This document shows, in pieces, positions 49,096 to 54,328 of a stretch of DNA of 54,328 nucleotides. The position numbers and the translations under genes are program-made. The stretch's first letter is position 1, and every line of letters begins with the position of its first letter. This DNA is from Chloroflexota bacterium (GTDB taxonomy: Bacteria > Chloroflexota > Anaerolineae > 4572-78 > J111), in NCBI GenBank assembly GCA_016860845.1, contig BOKF01000057.1, forward strand, positions 1-54,328, read 5' to 3'. The notes under the pieces were generated by a model, which did no database searches, was not told the DNA's origin, and saw nothing but the letters and a program-made list of their open reading frames with translations.

Positions 49096-49142
49096 TTCCC
49101 CAGGGAAGATGAGGAGTAACCTCATACATTTCCTTGAGGAAA
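49096..49142 (+). repeat. Leader repeat copy 2 (three consecutive hairpins)
   Basis: TTCCC-CA-GGGAA (49096-49107), ATGAGG-AGTAA-CCTCAT (49109-49125) and TTTCC-TTGA-GGAAA (49129-49142). Matches 46313-46359 in order and spacing. The middle hairpin is intact only here. Confidence 0.7.
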
Positions 49143-49771
49143 ACAGCCATTTCATCAATTCAATCGGAATAAGGAATGAGCCAACTTACAATGTTCGACA
49201 TGCCGGCGACGATCCCTACCCCCAGCCGTATGTCCCAACAATTCAAACTGTTGACCAGCACGGAAACACAGGAATGGTACACCCACCCTGGGTGATCGCC
49301 CTGACCCGCCAGGTGATCGGTGACATTGATCTGGACCCGGCGAACTGCGCCGCTGCTCAACAATGGATACAGGCCCGTCGCTTCTTCATAAAAGATGATA
49401 ACGGCCTGCGTTGGCCGTGGCACGGGCGGGTCTTTCTGAATCCCCCCTATGGCAACTCCTGCGGCAAAAGTAATCAGGCGGTCTGGTCATCCAAATTGAT
49501 CGCCGAGTACCAGGCCCGGCGAGTCACGGAGGCGGTGTTATTAGTTAATGCCAAACTAGGGTATGACTGGTTTACCCAGCTCCTCAAATATTGGCCAATC
49601 TGCCTGGCCTATGAACGCATCTCGTTTATCAACGCGGTGACGCTGGCCGCCGACAAGGGGCCATCGAAACAAGCCAGCGCCTTTGTGTACTTCGGGCCGA
49701 ACTACGGCCGGTTTGAGGCCGTATTCAGCGAAGTGGGCCGGGTGTTACCAGCCCTCAATCAATGCTTATAG
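49109..49771 (+). CDS. Phage-type DNA N6-adenine methyltransferase (Dam)
   Basis: 220 residues if started at the first ATG. Core of the phage Dam family: PPWVIALTRQVIGDIDLDPANCAAAQQWI, the catalytic NPPYG in GRVFLNPPYGNSCGKSNQAVW, LLVNAKLGYDWFTQLL, CLAYERISFIN and AFVYFGPNYGRFEAVF. Methylates adenine, often as phage protection. The start is uncertain: the first 55 residues include the leader repeat (SNLIHFLEEN), and an ATG at 49274 starts just before the conserved part. No restriction partner nearby. Points to a prophage or mobile-element origin. Confidence 0.85.
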   Translation: MRSNLIHFLEENSHFINSIGIRNEPTYNVRHAGDDPYPQPYVPTIQTVDQHGNTGMVHPPWVIALTRQVIGDIDLDPANCAAAQQWIQARRFFIKDDNGLRWPWHGRVFLNPPYGNSCGKSNQAVWSSKLIAEYQARRVTEAVLLVNAKLGYDWFTQLLKYWPICLAYERISFINAVTLAADKGPSKQASAFVYFGPNYGRFEAVFSEVGRVLPALNQCL

Positions 49772-49789
49772 CAATGCGGTTCTAAATCT

Positions 49790-49801
49790 TTCCCCAGGGA
49801 A
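49790..49801. repeat. TTCCCCAGGGAA dodecamer, copy 4
   Basis: Exact copy, 18 nt behind the methylase stop and just before the palindromic box of the sRNA promoter. Confidence 0.7.
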
Positions 49802-49824
49802 AAAATAGCGGGATTTTTGATTCC

Positions 49825-49868
49825 CCCCAGAAATTGGGGTGTTCAACCCGTTTAAGATGTGATAAGAT
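49825..49868 (+). promoter_or_regulatory. Palindromic box and promoter of the candidate sRNA
   Basis: CCCCAGAAATTGGGG (49825-49839) is the exact reverse complement of the box core at 46973. TAAGAT (49863-49868) is the -10. The -35 position directly after the box is poor, as expected for an activator-dependent promoter. Confidence 0.6.
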
Positions 49869-49874
49869 ACGAGC

Positions 49875-49966
49875 ATAAGGGTTAAGTTAATCGCCATAGC
49901 AAACCTTTCTTCTCCTCCTCATTGAAGCAGTCCACCATACCGGTATGGTGGACTGCTTCGTTTTTG
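49875..49966 (+). ncRNA. Candidate 92-nt small RNA with anti-Shine-Dalgarno seed
   Basis: Between the TAAGAT promoter and a perfect terminator no reading frame is found. The transcript would run from about 49875 to 49966. It carries an unpaired TCTTCTCCTCCTC (49908-49920), complementary to GAGGAGG-type ribosome sites, directly before an 18-bp terminator stem (49924-49959) and TTTTT. A C/U-rich single-stranded seed plus 3' terminator hairpin is the usual layout of trans-acting sRNAs. Promoter and terminator are seen; the function is inference. Confidence 0.55.
49924..49966 (+). terminator. Intrinsic terminator of the candidate sRNA
   Basis: GAAGCAGTCCACCATACC (49924-49941) and its exact reverse complement (49942-49959) are followed by G-TTTTT. 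The 18-bp stem is perfect. Confidence 0.9.
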
Positions 49967-49975
49967 ACCTGAAAA

Positions 49976-50020
49976 CCCCCAAAAATTGGGCTGCCAAGTT
50001 TGTGAGAATTCCGGTAAGAT
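49976..50020 (+). promoter_or_regulatory. Palindromic box and promoter of the exonuclease gene
   Basis: CCCCCAAAAATTGGG (49976-49990), a looser copy of the box, then TAAGAT (50015-50020). Spacing from box end to -10 equals that of the sRNA promoter (24 nt). Confidence 0.5.
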
Positions 50021-50054
50021 GGTGAGGTTTAATTGACTCATAGGAGGTTCCTCG

Positions 50055-50595
50055 ATGACGACATTTGTTGCCCTGGATTTTGAAACAGCTAACCTAAGCC
50101 GAGATAGTGCCTGTGAGATCGGAATAGTACGGGTTGAACGACTAAGAACGGTTTATCAGGACTCATTTCTTATCAAACCACCCACCACTTTCTTTTTAGA
50201 TCGCTTCATCGAAACACACCGGATTACCTGGGAAGCGGTAAAGGATCAACCCACCTTTGGTGAACTCTGGAACGAAATCAGGTTCTTTTTTGAGGACGTT
50301 GATTTTATTGCAGCACATAACGCTCCTTTTGACAGGAGCGTTTTAGCTGCTTGCAAACAGATATATCGGAAAAGGATTCCAGAATTTCCCTTTCTCTTGT
50401 CTCTGTACAGTCGGTCTTAGTCGTAAAGTGTGGGATATTCGCCCGACCACTTTGCCGGTCGTGTGTCGTGAGTTAGGCATTAAATTAAGAAATCATCATA
50501 ACGCCCTTGACGATGCTCTGGCTTGTTCTGAAATTGTGATTAGGGCATTTCGTGAGAATAGCGGCAGAAGAATCATCGGTGAACTGACAGCATAA
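50055..50595 (+). pseudogene. DEDD 3'-5' exonuclease (DnaQ-like), frameshifted
   Basis: Exo I is in VALDFETANLSRDSACEIGIV and Exo II in FIAAHNAPFDRSVL, in the first frame up to the stop at 50420. Exo III (HHNALDDALACSEIVI) continues in another frame from CTVGLSRKVWDIRP to the stop at 50593-50595. The joint lies at about 50390-50410, where CTCTTGTCTCTG looks like a short duplication. Joined, the product would be about 178 residues and complete. Either a recent mutation or a sequence error. Good AGGAGG before the ATG. Confidence 0.8.
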
Positions 50596-50842
50596 TGTCC
50601 TGGCCGCAGCCCAAAATCTTTACCTCTCTTACAATGCTCACTTAAGGAAGCTCTCTTTGCCCGCCCGCTTGCAGGCATCGGCGTGGGGTGGCCATAGTAA
50701 AATAAGGCCAGAGAAGTTTGACCTTTAGAAAGTGCAATGGTCTGGAATGGATGACCAGATCCGAACTTCACCTACTTAGAAATGAAGTTTCCAGACATAA
50801 TTAAAACCTTCTCGAAAACTATAATTCGGTAGAGAAGGAGGC

Positions 50843-52921
50843 TCACCGTTTAGAGATAATTGGCAAATAGAAATCAAATACCTTCTCTAATGTCACTCCA
50901 TAGTTACCAACAATCCAGCCCGACTCACTGGAGGTCATAGCTATATCAAATAGACCTCGATTGGTTGGACTGGGGAGTAGCGTCCACTCACTGCCATTCC
51001 AATGCAGAATGACACTGCCATTAGGATCGAAAGGATCGGGAATCACCCCAATCGCCCATCCCTCGCTGGCCGAGATCATCTCCACTGCCGCTAGATTAGC
51101 TGTGGTAGGACTGGTAAACTGCGCCCACTGCTTCCCGTCCCAATGTAGAATTGAGCCTTCGCCTCCGACAGCCCACCCATCATTGGCTGAAACCATATCT
51201 ATCGAATTTAGGTAGAGCGAAGGTCTATTGAATAAAGTCCAGGTGCTTCCATCCCAATGAATCATGGCCTCATATCCAACAGCCCACCCATCATCGGTTG
51301 ACACCATCGCTATGTCAGACATTGGTGGGATATTGGAACTGGTGAATTGTGACCACTCGCTTCCATTCCAGCGGAAAATAAAACAACTACTGACATCATG
51401 GCAACCCATAGCCCAGCCATCCTTAGCGGATACCATCGCTACAGCGTATAATGGCCCAGGTGAGGAATAGCTCTTGGTCCAGGTAAGACCATCCCAATGG
51501 ATAATACCACCTTCCTTGATATCCATATCACCACAACACGCACCCACCGCCCAGACATCATTCCTGGAAACCATTGTGATGGCGTAAATATTATCAATAT
51601 TCGTGGGATTTTCTACCAGGATCCAGGTGTTGCCATCCCAATGGAGAATTGTGCCGTCATATACTCCACCCGCCCAGGCATCGGTGGCCGACAGAGCGGC
51701 AACAGAGTCGAGCGAACCAAAGAAAACAGATTGTGTTACCAGGGAGGAAGGTCTCGGGTGCTTGCGCCAAGCAGCTATCTGGCGGGATAAATAGTCGAAG
51801 GTTAGATGCGTCCAGGTACTTCCTTCATCGGTACTGCCCCACAAACCGTCAATTTTGCTCAGCAAGAGTCCCCCAGGGTTGCCATAATCAAGGGCTAGTA
51901 GACCAGGCGTGCGCGCCGGAAGTTTTTCCCAGGCATTGCCGCCATCGAGACTTCTGTAGATGAAGCCCGAGTTATGCGAAGCAGCCCCTAGATCGCATTC
52001 AACGAAAAGGATACCGGTTTTAATTGGATGGGCAAACAATTTGTTAGGTACTTCAGGATGAGTGCATAAAGGTTGTGAAGCCCAGGTAGCCCAACGAGCG
52101 CCGCCGTCAACACTCCGTTTGCCTTCGTTACCGGCTAACCCATACAGTCGGTTAGGGTCTTTAGCATCAAGGACCAGAGTATCAACCGGAAAGTTTTTTA
52201 ACGACCAGGTATGACCGCCATCATCACTCTGAAGCCAATTATTGCTGGCAAAAGCCTCTCGCACATAAACTCGATTGGCAAGAGAGGGGGATGGCACGGG
52301 CGAGCGAGCTTGATTCTTTAATGTGGTCCAGTTTATCCCGCCATCTTTGCTCAAGCGAACGGTGTAATTGGTGACCTCTGCCCAATGGATGCATATTTGG
52401 GTCAAATAAAGCTGGTTAGGATTCGCCGGTGAGGCAACAAAGTCGGCGATGGCGTCTTCATCGCAAATATCAGCGCGGGGAAGGGTGAATTGTGCCCAGG
52501 TTTGGCCGTAGTTGCCGGTGCGATAAATTGTCCTGTCTTTTGCCACTAGAAATCTAATCGGAGAGGCGGCCGCTTTGGAGCGAGGCGCCATTGCTATTTT
52601 TAGGGGATTGATGACAGTAGGGTCTACCGGCCAGGGTGTGGTGGGGAAAGTTTGCCAGGTCTGGCCTCCATTCAAACTGTAAATAGGTCTACCTCGTAGA
52701 TCCTCAACATTGGCAAAGACTACATCAGGAAGCGCAGCGGAGGTAACTAACTGATCCAGATGTAGCACATAGCCTGGGTCCGTTAATGGCTCAGTCTGTG
52801 CCAGCGTATCCGCTTTTGGCTTTAAGGGATAAATTGTCTCAAAGAGAAAAAAAACGCTTGTGCTTAAGATAGTGGTGAGGAATAATGCCAGGATCACTTT
52901 CCAGATCAAAATAGACTTCAT
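50843..52921 (-). CDS. Secreted beta-propeller protein with BNR/WDG repeats
   Basis: 692 residues from the ATG at 52921 (MKSILIWKVILALFLTTILSTSVFF), which follows GGAGG; the in-frame codons upstream are not needed. After the signal anchor come BNR/sortilin-like repeats (PIYSLNGGQTWQTF, RLSKDGGINWTTL, WLQSDDGGHTWSL, YRSLDGGNAWEKL, WGSTDEGSTWTHL) and then repeats of x-VWAVG-x...I-x-HWDG-x-x-W. The protein ends DFYLPIISKR with the LP motif. Probably a large surface propeller that binds a ligand or glycan. Confidence 0.82.
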   Translation of the reverse strand: MKSILIWKVILALFLTTILSTSVFFLFETIYPLKPKADTLAQTEPLTDPGYVLHLDQLVTSAALPDVVFANVEDLRGRPIYSLNGGQTWQTFPTTPWPVDPTVINPLKIAMAPRSKAAASPIRFLVAKDRTIYRTGNYGQTWAQFTLPRADICDEDAIADFVASPANPNQLYLTQICIHWAEVTNYTVRLSKDGGINWTTLKNQARSPVPSPSLANRVYVREAFASNNWLQSDDGGHTWSLKNFPVDTLVLDAKDPNRLYGLAGNEGKRSVDGGARWATWASQPLCTHPEVPNKLFAHPIKTGILFVECDLGAASHNSGFIYRSLDGGNAWEKLPARTPGLLALDYGNPGGLLLSKIDGLWGSTDEGSTWTHLTFDYLSRQIAAWRKHPRPSSLVTQSVFFGSLDSVAALSATDAWAGGVYDGTILHWDGNTWILVENPTNIDNIYAITMVSRNDVWAVGACCGDMDIKEGGIIHWDGLTWTKSYSSPGPLYAVAMVSAKDGWAMGCHDVSSCFIFRWNGSEWSQFTSSNIPPMSDIAMVSTDDGWAVGYEAMIHWDGSTWTLFNRPSLYLNSIDMVSANDGWAVGGEGSILHWDGKQWAQFTSPTTANLAAVEMISASEGWAIGVIPDPFDPNGSVILHWNGSEWTLLPSPTNRGLFDIAMTSSESGWIVGNYGVTLEKVFDFYLPIISKR

Positions 52922-53007
52922 TGTCGGCCTCCTCTCCTTAATATGTCTAAGTGGCCTTCCGTCAAAAAAATTTACCTCCTGGCTGGGACTGGCTCCCCAC
53001 AACGACA

Positions 53008-53145
53008 TCTCTGGCGGCTAAGGTGTTGCGTTCCCGCACCCTCAAAGCCGGGAACTGGGCCGGTCAGGCCTTCCGCCAGGCGGCTGCTTCTGTCACCCGC
53101 TCCAACTCCGCCTTCGGAGCCTTCTATCGGCGCAAACGGGCCCAA
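53008..53145 (+). pseudogene. IS110-type transposase remnant
   Basis: The reading SLAAKVLRSRTLKAGNWAGQAFRQAAASVTRSNSAFGAFYRRKRAQ matches the transposase C-terminal pattern GGKVL...NRA-x-ALR-x-AA-x-S...S-x-LG-x-FYRR. Both ends are missing and the terminal His-Lys part is lost. A small relic between the propeller and lipoprotein genes. Confidence 0.65.
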
Positions 53146-53151
53146 CCCTGT

Positions 53152-53679
53152 CTACTCCTCAATGACTTCGAAATTAATAATCTCATATCCCATTTCCTCA
53201 TCGGCTGTTCGCTCCTCATAATCAATAAATATCCGGCGCGGATAGCCAAAATCTGGATCATACTTCGCCTCGATACTGTAAGCCTCGTTATCAAGAGCCT
53301 CTTGGATAATGCCAAAAAGTTTATCTATTGTGTCAGTGTGTTCGAAACCCTGACTATCCACAGGTGTACTATCTAGGGCAGAGGTAATAGAAACCATCGT
53401 GTTATCCCGCACTTCAATCACAACAGCCTGTCTAAACTCAGGCGGGCAGAAGCAAATAATTTGCAATGCATAGCGATAGTTAGGTATGTTACGACCAGCC
53501 CAGCGCTCTCGGTTTTGCCGCAGTTCAATGACCGTTATTGACCTGTTCACTTGTGAGCGCCACCCCAGATAATCCGGCAAGGCGCACGCAGAGAGAACAA
53601 ATAATAAAGTTATAGTTATTAAGCCTTCTATGGATCGTATCTTCAGATGTTGCTGAACCTGTTGAATACAGTTCTTCAT
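53152..53679 (-). CDS. DUF6174-type lipoprotein
   Basis: 175 residues. Lipobox LSAC with Cys32 after a hydrophobic stretch (GLITITLLFVLSA). Mature part: NYRYALQIICFCPPEFRQAVVIEVRDNTMVSITSA, TDTIDKLFGIIQEALDNEAYSIEAKYDPDFGYPRRIFIDYEERTADEEMGYEI. The CFCP motif, GYP-x-x-I-x-ID and DEE-x-x-YEI are typical of DUF6174. Anchored in the membrane, function unknown. Its start lacks a clear ribosome site. Confidence 0.8.
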   Translation of the reverse strand: MKNCIQQVQQHLKIRSIEGLITITLLFVLSACALPDYLGWRSQVNRSITVIELRQNRERWAGRNIPNYRYALQIICFCPPEFRQAVVIEVRDNTMVSITSALDSTPVDSQGFEHTDTIDKLFGIIQEALDNEAYSIEAKYDPDFGYPRRIFIDYEERTADEEMGYEIINFEVIEE

Positions 53680-53786
53680 AGATCGTCTGAACCAAAACTA
53701 TCCTTGACCAACCGGCCTCCCTATGCTAACATGTCCTCACAATAAAAAACGTGGCCGGGCCTTCCGCCTGGTCATCGGAAATCAGG

Positions 53787-53825
53787 AAAGACCCCCGGCC
53801 AGTCGCCAAACTCTCGGGGGTCTTT
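53787..53825. terminator. Bidirectional terminator hairpin, copy 1
   Basis: AAAGACCCCCG (53787-53797) / CGGGGGTCTTT (53815-53825), loop containing GCCAAAC. Related in stem and loop to the hairpin at 54068. Confidence 0.6.
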
Positions 53826-53934
53826 GCCTTTGTTTATTTTATCACAAATCCCACTTGGGTTCAACGGCAAAAATTGGAAGTAGCTGCATCTGACAGCAGC
53901 CATTCGGCCAATGTCATCAACAAGGTAGCCCTGC

Positions 53935-53946
53935 TTCCCCAGGGAA
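53935..53946. repeat. TTCCCCAGGGAA dodecamer, copy 5
   Basis: Exact copy in the gene-free stretch near the right end. Confidence 0.7.
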
Positions 53947-54067
53947 AGGGTTTTGTTGGGACGAAGATTCAAATAGATTGCGAGGCGAATAATATCATTA
54001 CAAAACTGTAAGCTCAGAGGGGTTGTCACGAAGGGGAGAGTCGTGTTACAATAAGGCTACACAAACA

Positions 54068-54103
54068 AAAGACCCCTCGGCTGCCAAACCATTAGGGGTC
54101 TTT
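54068..54103. terminator. Bidirectional terminator hairpin, copy 2
   Basis: AAAGACCCC (54068-54076) / GGGGTCTTT (54095-54103), loop GCTGCCAAACC. Shares stem and part of the loop with copy 1, 280 nt away. Confidence 0.6.
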
Positions 54104-54270
54104 ATCTATTTGCTGTGACCAGGTAAAGTGGCCTGGCCGAGCTGTGTTGTTAGGCATATGGTAGCACAGAGGCGCGGTCTGGTCAAGGACGGCGCTTTTT
54201 TGTGATCGTTCAGTCATTGGTAGGAATTGGGGTAAAATAAGAGAAACATTGATTCCCGCGGGATAGAAAG

Positions 54271-54328
54271 ATGCGTTTACAGATAATACTGCCCCAAGTA
54301 AAACCGGCTGAACTGAAAGCCCCCGAAC
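54271..54328 (+). CDS. Partial gene running off the right end, probable transposase N-terminus
   Basis: Nineteen codons are visible: MRLQIILPQVKPAELKAPE. This start (MRLQ-x-hydrophobic-P-x-V-x-P) resembles the N-termini of a Chloroflexota transposase group that continue into a CPY-x-x-C zinc motif; that motif would lie beyond the window. A weak ribosome site (GATAGAAAG) precedes the ATG. Identity is judged from memory of the family and is tentative. Confidence 0.4.
   Translation, partial: MRLQIILPQVKPAELKAPE

Larger units (their letters stand above)
53680..54270. other. Gene-free stretch with two related terminator hairpins
   Basis: No convincing gene in 590 nt; a short open frame at 53751-54011 runs through a terminator. 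It holds terminators at 53787-53825 and 54068-54103 and dodecamer copy 5 at 53935-53946. TAAAAT at 54234-54239 is a possible -10 for the final partial gene. Confidence 0.5.

Noticed and set aside
53751..54011. Short plus-strand frame near the right end
   Set aside because: It runs through a terminator hairpin and a dodecamer repeat; composition is not protein-like.

Overview
The window looks like a chromosomal segment of an uncultured Chloroflexota bacterium (Anaerolineae/Caldilineae-like). That is an inference from gene content: two giant SARP/BTAD regulators, a gingipain-type C25 protease, secreted DUF11/CARDB/beta-propeller proteins carrying a short YLP-[IV]-I-x-K motif, Thr/Pro-rich linkers, and many short palindromes, some lying inside genes. 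No rRNA, tRNA or CRISPR array was seen.

Layout. 0.2-1.0 kb: a sugar ABC permease. 1.2-10.6 kb: two parallel regulatory modules. Each has a >1100-residue SARP-ATPase-TPR regulator on the minus strand and a divergent ~73-residue protein of one new family. In front of each small gene lie three identical heptamers at exact 11-bp period, 9 nt before a -10 hexamer. This is the geometry of Streptomyces SARP operators (AfsR-afsS). 11.0-16.7 kb: secreted proteins, including a C25 peptidase and a decayed secreted-protein relic. 16.8-20.5 kb: comM/yifB, a LysE exporter and a lone acyltransferase E2. 20.6-22.6 kb: a Phd/YefM antitoxin followed by a 570-residue chimera of RelE-like toxin, response-regulator receiver, CpaF-like helical segment, VOC domain and NusG-type KOW domain. 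22.7-27.5 kb: DUF1003, rqcH, sensor kinase, response regulator and a His/Trp-rich membrane protein, with a perfect cloverleaf-like element between regulator and kinase. 27.6-31.7 kb: polysaccharide deacetylase, xseB, an epimerase, xseA and DUF2442. 31.7-36.3 kb: a MITE-like element, a glycosidase-like/SpoIID fusion and an M16 peptidase. 36.5-43.7 kb: three cell-surface DUF11 proteins, with a large nested palindrome between two of them. 44-46 kb: TPR protein, MBL hydrolase, winged-helix protein. 46-54.3 kb: an accessory, mobile-looking region with a FIST protein, a truncated receiver protein, a phage-type Dam methylase, a frameshifted exonuclease, transposase remnants, five copies of the dodecamer TTCCCCAGGGAA, three palindromic boxes centred about -43 from predicted starts, and a candidate ~92-nt sRNA.

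How the genes may work together. The best candidates for undescribed biology are (i) the duplicated SARP/small-protein switch, in which each regulator probably controls the divergent small gene and the gene behind it (an SDR in one case, a secreted Cys-rich protein in the other); (ii) the toxin chimera, which could tie mRNA cleavage to a phospho-signal and, through KOW, to the transcription-translation machinery; and (iii) the small regulon of the CCCCAATTTCTGGGG box with its sRNA. All functions are read from sequence patterns only; no database search was run.
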